Position numbers and translations under genes: made by a program. From contig NZ_JACHNC010000001.1 of assembly GCF_014205215.1 (NCBI RefSeq), positions 7,064,501 to 7,128,500 on the forward strand: DNA of 64,000 bases, given 5' to 3'. The notes below the pieces were generated by a model. It saw only the letters and a program-made list of their open reading frames with translations, searched no databases and was not told the origin of the DNA. This DNA comes from Actinoplanes lobatus. Lineage in GTDB: Bacteria; Actinomycetota; Actinomycetes; Mycobacteriales; Micromonosporaceae. Position 1 is the stretch's first letter; every line of letters starts with the position of its first letter. This document shows, in pieces, positions 35,324 to 43,521 of the stretch.

Positions 35324-35659
35324 ATGACCACCACCGAAGACGACGTATGGGCGCCCGAGGCGTGCACCTTGCCGACCGTCGAGCGACCGTTGCGGCTGGC
35401 CGAGTTCGATGATCTGTTCGCTACCGCGCTGCGCGGCCAGCAGCGGATGTCTGCCACAGTGCTGCGCTGGGACCTCGATCCAGCAGCTGAGGCCACGGCC
35501 CGGGACCTGTCCGGCCGGGAGAGCAGGTGCTGCTCGTTCTTCACCTTCACCTTCGATCCCGGCGACGGGGTGCTGCGGCTGGACGTCGAGGTGCCGGCTG
35601 CGCACGTTGACGTCCTCGACGCCCTTGCCGGGCGGGCTGCGGCCGGGATCCGGTCGTGA
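35324..35659 (+). CDS. Small protein of a MerR metal operon, function unknown
   Basis: 111 residues from ATG at 35324. It contains LRLAEFDDLFATALRGQQR, then CCSFFTFTFDPGDGVLRLDVEVP with an adjacent Cys pair. Such CCSFF proteins recur beside MerR regulators in actinobacterial mercury/arsenic-type islands; I cannot name the reaction. GTGA overlap with the following merR shows one transcript. Cys-Cys could bind a soft metal. Confidence 0.75.
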   Translation: MTTTEDDVWAPEACTLPTVERPLRLAEFDDLFATALRGQQRMSATVLRWDLDPAAEATARDLSGRESRCCSFFTFTFDPGDGVLRLDVEVPAAHVDVLDALAGRAAAGIRS

Positions 35660-36096
35660 GCGGCCTGCGCAGCAGCCAACTCGCCGAAGCGGCCGGGGTC
35701 AACCTGCAGACGCTGCGCTACTACGAACGCCGCGGCCTGCTGGCCGAGCCGGAGCGCAGCCTCGGCGGGCACCGGCTCTACCCGGACGATGCGGTCACCG
35801 TGCTGAAGGTGATCAAGGCGGCGCAGCGGCTCGGGTTCACCCTCGACGAGGTCGCCGATCTGCTCGCCGCCGGCGGTCACCGGCACGGCGGCCCGGCCGC
35901 CGGCCTGCAGGATCGCGCCCGGATCAAACTCGCCGAGGTGGAGGCGAAGATCGCCGACCTGCAAGTGATCGCCGCAACCTTGAAAGCCGCGGTGGCGGCC
36001 GGTTGTGACGACCTGGTGGCCTGCGCCGGTCAGCCGTGCTGCCCGATCCCGTTCGCCGCCATCGCCGTGGGGGTGCCCGATGCTGAGCCGCGCTGA
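35656..36096 (+). CDS. MerR-family heavy-metal regulator
   Basis: 146 residues from GTG at 35656. HTH SSQLAEAAGVNLQTLRYYERRGLL and GGHRLYPDDAVTVLKVIKAAQRLGFTLDEVADLL are typical of the mercury/zinc/lead branch. The dimer helix is followed by AAGCDDLVACAGQPCCPIPF (Cys117, 123, 128, 129). The Cys expected near position 80 in Hg-sensing MerR is absent; HRHGG stands there, so the metal or geometry may differ. It presumably activates 35286-35317. Confidence 0.88.
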   Translation: MSGLRSSQLAEAAGVNLQTLRYYERRGLLAEPERSLGGHRLYPDDAVTVLKVIKAAQRLGFTLDEVADLLAAGGHRHGGPAAGLQDRARIKLAEVEAKIADLQVIAATLKAAVAAGCDDLVACAGQPCCPIPFAAIAVGVPDAEPR

Positions 36097-36346
36097 CCGT
36101 GCTCGCCGGCTGCTGCCGTCCGGGCTGACCGGCCTGGCCGGGATCGCCTGCGCCGCCTGCTGCCTGATCCCGATGCTGTTTGCCGCCGGGATCCTGTCCG
36201 GTGCGGGTTGGGCCGTTGCCGGGTCCTGGCTGCCCGGCATCACGATCGCGCTCGCCGCAGCCGCGGGCGGCGCCTGGTGGTGGGCGTCGCGCAGACGGCA
36301 CCGCGCCGGATGCGCCGGTGGTGGCTGCGCCTGTGGCACGCAGTGA
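36080..36346 (+). CDS. Small Cys-rich membrane protein (MerT-like)
   Basis: 88 residues from ATG at 36080, overlapping merR by 17 bp. Two membrane helices: GLTGLAGIACAACCLIPMLF with CAACC-x-x-P like the metal pair in MerT helix 1, and a second hydrophobic segment (LPGITIALAAAAGGAWWWA). The tail CAGGGCACGTQ adds more Cys. By analogy it could pass metal ions across the membrane, but no merA or merP is nearby. Confidence 0.7.
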   Translation: MLSRADRARRLLPSGLTGLAGIACAACCLIPMLFAAGILSGAGWAVAGSWLPGITIALAAAAGGAWWWASRRRHRAGCAGGGCACGTQ

Positions 36347-36370
36347 CTTCGCCGACGGCGGCCGATGATC

Positions 36371-36384
36371 ACCTACCGGTAGGT
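36371..36384. promoter_or_regulatory. Perfect 14-bp palindrome upstream of ynfA-like gene
   Basis: ACCTACCGGTAGGT ends 8 bp before the ATG at 36393 and 24 bp after the preceding stop. It looks like an operator; the regulator is unknown. Confidence 0.5.
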
Positions 36385-36392
36385 TGCCCGGC

Positions 36393-36731
36393 ATGACCGC
36401 CGCCCGTTCGCTGCTGCTGTTCGGTCTCGCCGCGTTCGCCGAGATCGGCGGCGCCTGGCTGATCTGGCAGGGCTGGCGCGAGAACCGTGGCCTGTGGTGG
36501 ATCGCCGTCGGCGTCGTCGCCCTCGGCGCGTACGGCTTCGTCGCCACCCTCCAGCCGGACGCGAACTTCGGCCGGAGCCTGGCCGCCTACGGCGGCATCT
36601 TCGTCGCCGGCTCCCTCGCCTGGGGCATAGTCGTCGACACGTTCCGCCCCGACCGGTGGGACATCATCGGAGCCGCGATCTGCCTCATCGGCGTCGCCGT
36701 GATCATGTACGCACCACGCGCCGGCCACTGA
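36393..36731 (+). CDS. YnfA/UPF0060-family membrane protein
   Basis: 112 residues, four membrane helices of small-multidrug-resistance topology. Family signatures: [43 protein letters not shown] and [23 protein letters not shown]0060 members are proposed efflux proteins of the SMR type; the true substrate is not known. End of the metal/stress island. Confidence 0.93.
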   Translation: MTAARSLLLFGLAAFAEIGGAWLIWQGWRENRGLWWIAVGVVALGAYGFVATLQPDANFGRSLAAYGGIFVAGSLAWGIVVDTFRPDRWDIIGAAICLIGVAVIMYAPRAGH

Positions 36732-37199
36732 CCCACCTCCGCCACCGTCGGGCATGAGGAGACCGACGTTCGCGAAGACACCGGCAGCACAAGGCCGAAA
36801 GGGCCCGGCCCGGGGCCGCCGACTCGCGGCGGGCACCTGTCTCAGGACGGGCCGGACCGCCAGCCCAGGACCCGAGGCAGATGACGCAGCGAGAGCCGGC
36901 CCGACGGATCGTGTTCCGCGGTCACGGGTTTCCGCGGCGATCCCGGCCAGACACTCTCGAACCAAACCCTGAGGCACGAGCCGACCGCCGGACGGTTCGG
37001 CAATACCCGGCGCGACAGGGCGGAGAAGCCGACCACATCGAGCCGGAACTCGACGTCGTGCGCCGATTCCTGGCCGCGCTGTCCACCGCGATAGGTGAGC
37101 ACCGCGACGACCTGCGTGCGTGGTGAGGGGCGGCTGCCGGAACCCGGAATATCTCCTATGCAGCTTGGGCGTACGTTGGCGGCGCTGCCCGGATTGCCG
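36732..37199. other. Gap without a secure gene
   Basis: A plus frame at 36881-37126 (HIEPELDVVRRFLAALSTAIG, ending DDLRAW) and an overlapping minus frame both stay open; neither has an RBS or a recognisable family. Nothing else seen. Confidence 0.3.
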
Positions 37200-37415
37200 T
37201 TACAGCGGTTTGGTGCTGTTGCGGTCCAGCATCTCCTGCAGCGTGGCGATCTCGGTCTGCTGGCCGTTCAACATGATCTGCGCGAGCCAGCGCACGTCCT
37301 CGTTGTCGCTGAGTTCCAGCACCGGCGCCACCAGCGGCGCCAAGGCCCAGCTATGGGATTGCAGCGGCGCCACCAACCAGCGGTGGAGCCACACCTCCGG
37401 CAGCACGATCCGCAA
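37200..37415 (-). pseudogene. DUF305 C-terminal fragment
   Basis: The frame LALSDN-type text ending DVRWLAQIMLNGQQTEIATL..ML matches the last helix of DUF305 proteins (four-helix, metal-associated, secreted). The first half of the domain with its conserved HH motif is missing, and no normal start exists. It adjoins the truncated end of the small-gene cluster at 37470, so a rearrangement junction lies between. Confidence 0.55.
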
Positions 37416-37469
37416 CGCCCAGTCGGGGTCTGTGCGCGGAGAGCGGCAATACCCCCAACGGCTCCACCG

Positions 37470-37763
37470 TCACCCTCCGGACCTGTACCGGGTCCGCGGC
37501 ACAGAACTGGACCAGACGATGAGAAGAGCACTGGCAATCCTGCTGGCAGTGGGCCTGGACGCTGCTCCGCGCCCCGCCCGCCCGCGCGCTCGACAACGGC
37601 GTCCCCCGGACTCCGCCGATCGGTCAGGAGCGCTGGAGGCGGGCATCGGGTACAACGGGGAGTCGAGCAACTCGCGTAGGGCCAGCCGCGTCTCGTCATC
37701 GAACTCAAGCGCGCGGCCGGCGGTGGCCGCCGCAACCATCGCGATCAGGTCAGGTTCGGTCAT
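37470..37763 (-). CDS. Small protein, likely 3'-altered
   Basis: 97 residues; ATG at 37763 overlaps the stop of the upstream gene (ATGA). The first 45 residues (EPDLIAMVAAATAGRALEFD, LALRELLDSPLYP) look like a folded helical domain; the rest is Arg/Ser-rich and unlike a natural C-terminus, probably read into rearranged DNA. Last gene of the cluster divergent from the XRE gene. Confidence 0.5.
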   Translation of the reverse strand: MTEPDLIAMVAAATAGRALEFDDETRLALRELLDSPLYPMPASSAPDRSAESGGRRCRARGRAGRGAASRPTASRIASALLIVWSSSVPRTRYRSGG

Positions 37764-38152
37764 CGGATCCCTCCGTAGACGCGCGGCGTCAGCCGCCGGG
37801 TCAGGTCTTCCTCCGCGGCGATCAACGCCTCGAACTCCGTGACCCGCCGCTCCAGGTCAGCGAGGGTCACGCCGAACGCCCACGGCGTCCGTGGCACGTT
37901 GTCGTCCAGGCCGGGGCGGAAGTCGTCACAGCCGCGCAGGCGCGCCCCGTCGGTCCGGCGGGCACCGAACCCGGCCGGGCGCTCCCAGCCCTTGCCGGTG
38001 TTCTCCGGCATCCACGAGGTGGACCAGGCGGGATGGTCCCGGTCGAACTGCTCGCAGGCGTCCAGGACGCCGTCCGGGTAGGGCAGATTCTCAGCGCGGA
38101 TCCGCCGGTTCCTCCAGGCGAGCGTGTCCTCGGCGAATTGCTGCTCAGCCAC
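37760..38152 (-). CDS. Hypothetical protein of the XRE-linked cluster
   Basis: 130 residues from GTG at 38152, overlapping the upstream gene by 8 bp. The text AEQQFAEDTLAWRNRRIRAE and ENTGKGWERPAGFGARRTDG is followed by a terminal helix (TLADLERRVTEFEALIAAEE). No known family; coupling on both sides supports a real gene. Confidence 0.65.
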   Translation of the reverse strand: MAEQQFAEDTLAWRNRRIRAENLPYPDGVLDACEQFDRDHPAWSTSWMPENTGKGWERPAGFGARRTDGARLRGCDDFRPGLDDNVPRTPWAFGVTLADLERRVTEFEALIAAEEDLTRRLTPRVYGGIR

Positions 38153-38474
38153 CAGGCACCACCAGACCCGATGTCGTGCCCTTGGCGCTGGCACTCGGAC
38201 CGTGCGTGCCCCGGCACGTCTTACACAGCGGCTGGACGGCGTCTCGTGGAGGCTCTCCCGGTTTCGGCTCGTACAGGTGCGGCCCGTAGTCGATCTGCTC
38301 GACGACAACGTACGGGGCATCGTCCGGACCGCCGCCGGTGCACAAGCAGTAGCGGTGACTCGGGTACGCCACGACCGCGTCCAACACCTTCATGGCCGCA
38401 GCGTTGCCGTCGCCTGCTTCCCCGCAATTGGGAGCATGGAAGACGACTCCAGGCGGGTAGTGACGGCGGGTCAT
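38145..38474 (-). CDS. Hypothetical Cys-rich small protein
   Basis: 109 residues from ATG at 38474 (GAGGCGG upstream; the frame extends to 38519). Cys pairs (NCGEAGDG, RYCLCTGGG, PLCKTCRGTHG) suggest a zinc-binding fold; the last CxxC is zinc-ribbon-like. Middle gene of the cluster. Confidence 0.65.
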   Translation of the reverse strand: MTRRHYPPGVVFHAPNCGEAGDGNAAAMKVLDAVVAYPSHRYCLCTGGGPDDAPYVVVEQIDYGPHLYEPKPGEPPRDAVQPLCKTCRGTHGPSASAKGTTSGLVVPGG

Positions 38475-38589
38475 CGGTTGGCCCGCCTCACATCTTGGCC
38501 CAGCCGAGAAACCGGCCAAAGAGATCCACGGGAAGCGGGGCCATGTTCCCCCTGAAATCGTCGAACGGTGCAGACGTGCAGCACGCCGG

Positions 38590-38757
38590 TCACAACGGTC
38601 GACCTCTCACAGGGGCACTATTTGGCTGCCTCTCGTGGCTGTAGCGAACTGTTGTTGCGCCGCACTTGGGGCACCACCGTGACTTGACCTTGAACGAGAG
38701 CAGGCCAGCTAGGTAGCCAATGACGAGGGCTGTCGCAACAGCAATGCCAAGAGCCAC
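38590..38757 (-). CDS. Small membrane protein with a CxxC ribbon
   Basis: 55 residues from GTG at 38757, preceded by GGAGGTGATC. One membrane helix (GIAVATALVIGYLAGLLSF) then KSRWCPKCGATTV. First gene of the cluster that runs divergently from the XRE/DUF397 pair. Confidence 0.6.
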   Translation of the reverse strand: MALGIAVATALVIGYLAGLLSFKVKSRWCPKCGATTVRYSHERQPNSAPVRGRPL

Positions 38758-39054
38758 GAATGATCACCTCCGGGTTGGCGTTGTTGCGGCGGCAGCCGAC
38801 TCGAGGGGCCACCTAGAAGCCAGCTGCCGCCGATCTTGCGGCCCAGCTGCCGAGATCCGGGGGGACCGAACGTCAACTGCCGCGCCTGACCCCGATGTTG
38901 GGACGCTGTCATCCGTTGGTGCAATGTTCCACGGCAGAAAACACGCGATGAAACCTAGAAGTTTTCAAGATCGAGGGGTAAACCTTCCATCAAGGACGCA
39001 TAGCTCATTACATGGCCGCCGACACGGGGTCACGGCATGGAAGGGGCACCACGG

Positions 39055-39954
39055 ATGGAGAGTGAGAGCGCCGGATCAACAGTGCCGCGCCGCCAACTGG
39101 GCCGCTACTTGCGATCACTACGCGAGGGCGCCCAGCCCAAAAAGATCACCATTGAAGCCGCAGCCGCACACCTTGAGTGCTCCACACAGAAGATCTGGCG
39201 AATCGAAAAGGGAGAGTCGCCGGTGCGGGCCGTGGACGTTAAGGCGCTCTGCGAACGGTACGGTGCTACTGCCGAAATGACGGAGGCTCTAATTGGCCTC
39301 TCCAGGGAGACGAAAGCCAAGGGATGGTGGGCCTCCTACGGTGATGCGGTCCCGGAATGGTTCGATCTCTACATCGGCCTGGAGGCCGCAGCTAGCCACA
39401 TCCAAAAATATGAACCGGCGCTCATCCCCGGTTTGCTCCAAGGCGCGGCATACATGGAAGCCGTGTTGCGTGCCGGCCCGAACTTGAGCGAAGCGGAACT
39501 AGAGCGCCGCATCAAAATCCGTCAAGAACGACAGGGGCTACTGTCTCGCCACTTCCCAGAGCCCCCGAACCTTGAAGTGATCGTTGCCGAATCGGCGTTG
39601 CGCGCCGAACTGGAGACAGCTGGTGCAATGCACCAACAGTTCTGGCACCTCTTGAAAGCGAACGAGTTGGCGCATGTCTCCGTACGGGTGCTGCCAACAT
39701 CGGCAGGCCCGCACCGGGCGTCCGTCTCGGGAGCTTTCACCATCCTTCAATTTCCAACGGTGAACGGGGAACGAGGTGAGCCCCCCACGGTCTACAGCGA
39801 GAGCCTCACCGGCGCCCTCTACCTAGACCGGCCGAGAGAACTAGAGGCGTACAGACAGGCGTGGGCCGCGTTGTCGGCCGTAGCCTTGAACGAGGGAGAC
39901 TCGGACGACATGATCAAACGGATCATGACGACAGGAGAGATGAGAAGGCCGTGA
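39055..39954 (+). CDS. XRE-family regulator with DUF5753 domain
   Basis: 299 residues from ATG at 39055 (AAGGGG 9 nt upstream; an earlier ATG at 39037 is possible). N-terminal HTH (LGRYLRSLREGAQPKKITIEAAAAHLECS, WRIEKGESPVR) and the C-terminal DUF5753 ligand-type domain (IQKYEPALIPGLLQ, VIVAESALRAEL, VRVLPTSAGPHRASVSGAF, VYSESLTGALYLD). This XRE+DUF397 pairing is abundant in actinomycetes (WhiJ-like) and linked to development. GTGA overlap with DUF397. Confidence 0.92.
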   Translation: MESESAGSTVPRRQLGRYLRSLREGAQPKKITIEAAAAHLECSTQKIWRIEKGESPVRAVDVKALCERYGATAEMTEALIGLSRETKAKGWWASYGDAVPEWFDLYIGLEAAASHIQKYEPALIPGLLQGAAYMEAVLRAGPNLSEAELERRIKIRQERQGLLSRHFPEPPNLEVIVAESALRAELETAGAMHQQFWHLLKANELAHVSVRVLPTSAGPHRASVSGAFTILQFPTVNGERGEPPTVYSESLTGALYLDRPRELEAYRQAWAALSAVALNEGDSDDMIKRIMTTGEMRRP

Positions 39955-40160
39955 GTGACCACGACTTGACGGGTGCCACGTGGCACAAGAGCAGCCGCAG
40001 CGGCAGCAACGGTGGTGACTGCGTCGAAGTTGCCGACAACCTCCCGGATGTCGTTGCGGTGCGAGACACCAAGAACCGTGACGGAGGAACCCTGACCTTT
40101 AGCCGCGAGGGGTGGGCCGCGTTCGTTGCTGGCGTCAAGGATGGCGAGTTCGACCTCTGA
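39951..40160 (+). CDS. DUF397 protein
   Basis: 69 residues, GTG at 39951 overlapping the XRE stop. WHKSSRSGSNGGDCVEVADN, VAVRDTKN and LTFSREGWAAFVAGV define DUF397. In WhiJ-type systems this partner antagonises the XRE regulator. A T-tailed terminator follows 18 bp later. Confidence 0.95.
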   Translation: MSDHDLTGATWHKSSRSGSNGGDCVEVADNLPDVVAVRDTKNRDGGTLTFSREGWAAFVAGVKDGEFDL

Positions 40161-40178
40161 GCAGTAGCCAGCACCAGG

Positions 40179-40206
40179 AGCCCGGCCCACGGCGGTCGGG
40201 CTTTTT
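40179..40206 (+). terminator. Intrinsic terminator after DUF397
   Basis: Stem AGCCCG / CGGGCT (40179-40184, 40197-40202) and the run TTTTT; the classic form, rare in this window. Confidence 0.8.
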
Positions 40207-40358
40207 GGTACCGGCTGCAAGCCGCCGTCGAGATCCATCCGTCGGCGGTGACCCGAACGCCCTTCCGCTCTCCAGCAACGATCAGGAGCACCCGCGCGGG
40301 GCGGAACGCCGGAGAGGCTCCCGTCCCGCTTCGTGTGTGACGAAGTGTGGAAGTGATC

Positions 40359-40975
40359 CAGGGCTATTGCGTAGTGATTTCGGCCCTGGTCACGGCCGGT
40401 TTTCTGGTAGTCACGGCGGTGATGAGGTCGTGGGGGCGGTGGCTGGCCTCTCGGGTGGCTTCGGCGATGTTGGTGGCGCCGTTGACGTGGTGGTATCGAT
40501 GTGCCATTCCGCCCGTGCCCACGTGCCCAGGTCGACGGGCCGGGCCTGGCCGGCGGGCAGCGAGGTCATCAGGTATGCCGTTTCGCGGCTGGTCTTGCCC
40601 TTGATCGTGCGGGTGCGGGTGATCCGGACGGCCTGTTGCGCGTGGGGGAATCCCAGCCCGCCCGGGGTTGCAACGGTGAGCGCTTGACCGGGCGGGTCTC
40701 CTTACGGCCGTGACCGGGCTCGCGGGTCTGCGCCCCGATCGGGATCCTGCTCCAGGGAAGGCCCTTGACCTGGTCGAACAGTGTCCGCTGGTTGGCCTTG
40801 ACCGCGACCATCAGATGAGCGCCATCCGCGGCGTGCCCGACCTGGGCATGCAACGCGTCCACCACGACCAGGACGCCTTCCAGCGACCCCACCACGGCCT
40901 TGACCAGGCGCAGCAGTGGCGTACATCGGCCGGCGGCCAGGACCAGACCGGCGGTGTCCGGCCGGTCCGCCGACT
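40359..40975 (-). mobile_element. Third ISAs1 remnant
   Basis: The terminal repeat CAGGGCTATTGCGTAGTGATT begins at 40359. Minus-strand frames downstream give transposase pieces (VGSLEGVLVVVDALHAQVGH, MVAVKANQRTLFDQVKGLPW, GHGRKETRPVK), with frameshifts, and antisense C-terminal blocks near 40430-40560. The N-terminal third and the other terminus are gone (the join is near 40975). Confidence 0.8.
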
Positions 40976-41085
40976 CCAGCATGATCTACCTCATCGGCGC
41001 CGCCGGTGATGTTTCGGATGGAGAGCAGGCCCCGAGGGGCGAACACAGCCTCGACCCGGTCCGGTTCCCCGAGCGAGGAGGCTCG

Positions 41086-41655
41086 ATGCGCATTCCCGGC
41101 GATGATGAGATCAGGGCGCTGCACGAGCGCCACGCCCCCACCCGGGAAGCGTTCGAACGAGTATGGACGCACAGCGAGATCGTCTGCCGGATCGCCGAGC
41201 AGATCGGCGGCGACGGTCTCGACATGGCGCTCGTCCGGGCCGGGTGCCTGCTGCACGACATCGGCGTGTACCGGCTGAAGCCGGACGACCACTACATACG
41301 GCACGGGCTGCTCGGCTACGAACTGCTAGCCGGCGCCGGTCTACCGGAGACACTGCGCCGGTTCTGCGCTCACCACACGGGGGTGGGTATCACCCGCGAC
41401 GACGTGTCGCGGCAGCGGCTTCCACTGCCGGCCGGCGACTATCTCGCCGAGACCGGCGAGGAGGAACTCGTCATGTACGCGGACAAATTCCACAGCAAGA
41501 GCATCCCGCCCCGGTTCGTCAGCGCCGCCACGTTCGCGGTGAACGTCAGCCGGTTCGGCGCGGACAAGGTCGAACGGTTCACGTCCCTCGTCGACCGCTT
41601 CGGCGAGCCCGACCTGGATGCGCTCGCCGCCGAGTACGGCCACGCCGTCATCTGA
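41086..41655 (+). CDS. HD-domain protein
   Basis: 189 residues from ATG at 41086 with GAGGAGG upstream. HD motif: WTHSEIVCRIAEQIG gives the first His, AGCLLHDIGVYRL the HD pair, RHGLLGYELL and FCAHHTGVGI further metal ligands. EELVMYADKFHSK closes the core. Predicted metal-dependent phosphohydrolase; substrate unknown. It lies just after the ISAs1 remnant's broken end. Confidence 0.85.
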   Translation: MRIPGDDEIRALHERHAPTREAFERVWTHSEIVCRIAEQIGGDGLDMALVRAGCLLHDIGVYRLKPDDHYIRHGLLGYELLAGAGLPETLRRFCAHHTGVGITRDDVSRQRLPLPAGDYLAETGEEELVMYADKFHSKSIPPRFVSAATFAVNVSRFGADKVERFTSLVDRFGEPDLDALAAEYGHAVI

Positions 41656-41930
41656 GCGGCCCGGCCCGGCGAGTCCGTCGAGCACCTGTGCAGCGTGCTG
41701 GTCGCCATCGGCACCCTGCCCGCCCGCGACGAACAACTGGTGGGGGTCACCGTCGCGGACCTGGACCGCCTTGACCGGATCCGCTCGGAGGTGCCGAGCC
41801 TCGCCAACCGCCGCCTGTGGAACGGCCGCACGGTCCCATCCCGGAGTTGACGGCACCCGGCCTCCGGTTTACGCACTGCCTGAGGCCGGGCTGACCGGCA
41901 CGATCCGCGGCGCCAATTAGGTTGCAGGGC
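41656..41930 (+). other. Possible integrase-like gene scrap
   Basis: A plus frame (ESVEHLCSVLVAIGTLPARD, EQLVGVTVADLDRLDRIRSE) resembles a short block seen in actinomycete recombinase/replication-type proteins but has no start or end. Treat as a remnant at most. Confidence 0.25.
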
Positions 41931-41946
41931 ATGGCGAACGGTCCTT

Positions 41947-42080
41947 TTAACGATCTCCACGGATGAATCCGGGGGATTTCCCTCCGGGGCCAGGCCCTGG
42001 ATTCCCAGCTCGGACCGCACCTGATCCACCATCCCGGAAGGAGGCGATCAGATGTCTGACGTCGTCGGCACTGGCACGGT
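41947..42080 (-). ncRNA. Predicted omega RNA scaffold, copy 2
   Basis: Same conserved right-end segment as copy 1; the guide would start at 41946 reading minus (AAGGACCGTTCGCC). The 5' limit is a guess. Confidence 0.35.
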
Positions 42081-43179
42081 CGCGTTCAGCCGTGGCGAGG
42101 ATCGTCCTCGCGGCGTTGAGGTCACGGTCTGCGGTGTAACCGCAGGCTGTGCACTCGAAGATGCGTACGCCCAGTCCGAGGCGGTGATTGGCTCTCTCGC
42201 CGCACGCGGAGCAGGTCATCGTGGTGTAGGCGGGCGGCACCAGCACCACCTTCCGGCCCGCCCGCATGCCACGCTCGACAAGTTCTCGCTTGCACGCGCC
42301 GATCGCGGCGTCAGCGGCCTTACGGGCCATCCGCGACTTGGCGAGGAACTTCGGCTTGAAGTCCTCCACAGCGATCAGGCTGTGATGCTCGGTGACGTTC
42401 TTCGCCCAGACACGGGCGTCGTAGGTGTTCTGCCGGGCCGCCCTCTTCGCGATCCGGGCGGCTTGCCGTTTCGCGGTCTGGTAGCCCTTCGACGGCGGCT
42501 GGCCCTTCGGCCGGCGGCGGCGGGCCATCCTGCGCTGTGCTCTGGCCAGTTCAGCCGCGCACCGTTTGCGGTGGCCGAGGTGCGGCAGGTCGAACCGGGG
42601 GTTGGTGGTGGTGGCGGTCGTGGTTACGCCCCAGTCGACGCCGATACCGGGCAGGTCCGCCCCGGGTGTGTCGATCGTGTCCCGACGGATTACGAACGAG
42701 GCGTACCAATGCCCGAGGCCGTCGCGGTAGACCCGCACGCTGGACGGGTCGCACGGCAGCTCCCGGGACCACACGACCGGGATCGTGACCCTACCCGGCA
42801 GGCGAAGCCGACCGCCCTGGATCGAGAAGCCCCGAGTCGTGTACTCCAAACTCGGCAACGCGTCCTTGAGCCGCTTGACCTTCGGACGGCCCCGCCCCTT
42901 CACCGTGAACCAATGGTTCAGGGCCGCCCCGTAGGTGCGCAGCGTCTGCTGCTGGGCGACCTGCGACCCGGCCTGCAGCCAGGCGTTACGGCTCCGAGCC
43001 TCGGTCAGCAGCTTGGACAGTTTGCCGAACGTCGGCTTGCGGCGGGTCCTCTGCTGGTGGACGGCTTCGTTCCACAGCCACCGGCAGCGACCCCACTCGC
43101 CGAGAAGTGCGGCCTCCGCGATGCGGCCGGGCCGCAGGCGGTAGGTGTAACGCACCGTCTCATCCACATCGGACACCAT
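41947..43179 (-). CDS. tnpB: TnpB (IS copy 2)
   Basis: 410 residues, nearly identical to copy 1 (differences such as TEARSRN for TDARGRN and GVDWGVTTTA for GIDWGVKVTA). RuvC motifs GVDWGVT, IAVEDFKP, TADRDLNAA and the zinc ribbon CSACGERAN...CTACGYT are all intact, so this copy keeps every expected catalytic residue. TAA at 41947 is the element end. Confidence 0.9.
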   Translation of the reverse strand: MVSDVDETVRYTYRLRPGRIAEAALLGEWGRCRWLWNEAVHQQRTRRKPTFGKLSKLLTEARSRNAWLQAGSQVAQQQTLRTYGAALNHWFTVKGRGRPKVKRLKDALPSLEYTTRGFSIQGGRLRLPGRVTIPVVWSRELPCDPSSVRVYRDGLGHWYASFVIRRDTIDTPGADLPGIGVDWGVTTTATTTNPRFDLPHLGHRKRCAAELARAQRRMARRRRPKGQPPSKGYQTAKRQAARIAKRAARQNTYDARVWAKNVTEHHSLIAVEDFKPKFLAKSRMARKAADAAIGACKRELVERGMRAGRKVVLVPPAYTTMTCSACGERANHRLGLGVRIFECTACGYTADRDLNAARTILATAERDRASADDVRHLIASFRDGGSGAVRAGNPGPGPGGKSPGFIRGDR

Positions 43180-43466
43180 ACCCGCGCAGCCCAACGACCC
43201 TGGAGACCGTGAAGAGGTATGTGGAGAACCAGCGCAATGTCTGACCAGACGCCTATCCGCCTTGACGGCGGATCGGCTATCCCTGACCTGCTCCGCAGGA
43301 GTCCCGTTTCCTCCCCACGGCTAAAGCCGGGGGTTTCCACGGAAGATTTTCGATGAGACGGTCATGGGTTTCCTCGTCGGGCCGTGGCTGGCCCAGGCCG
43401 TACGCTCGGCTGTTGATCTTTCGCTGGCCGAGCATCTGGCGGGACGGCAGCCAGCTGAGGGGGCGG

Positions 43467-43498
43467 CATGCCCGCCCGGCATCAACCGGGCGGGCATG
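43467..43498 (-). terminator. Terminator of the lectin gene
   Basis: Perfect 13-bp stem CATGCCCGCCCGG / CCGGGCGGGCATG with 6-nt loop CATCAA, 24 bp after the lectin stop. Confidence 0.75.
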
Positions 43499-43521
43499 GG
43501 GTCAGATCGGCGGAGCAGCGG

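Larger units (their letters stand above)
41947..43352 (-). mobile_element. tnpB-only IS200/IS605-type element, copy 2
   Basis: 1406 bp, opposite orientation to copies 1 and 3. On the minus strand it begins CGAAAATCTTCC after target TCAT (43356-43353) and ends GATCGTTAA (41947). Its excision rejoins the O-methyltransferase frame. The same short TnpA tail as in copy 1 remains antisense at the left end, here with an intact TGA stop after ENQRNV. Confidence 0.9.
41931..43463 (+). pseudogene. O-methyltransferase 5' fragment split by TnpB element copy 2
   Basis: ATG at 41931 with four codons, then the IS (41947-43352), then continuation. The rejoined text MANGPYETVMGFLVGPWLAQ, AVRSAVDLSLAEHLAGRQPA is the dimerisation-domain start of acetylserotonin-type O-methyltransferases. 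Homology ends near 43463, next to the lectin terminator, so about 300 codons were lost. Confidence 0.65.

Noticed and set aside
42052..43212. Plus-strand frame of 386 codons antisense to TnpB copy 2 (same in copies 1 and 3)
   Set aside because: Mirror of tnpB with no family features; it recurs only because tnpB is conserved. The TnpA remnant at the left end is the one real antisense signal.
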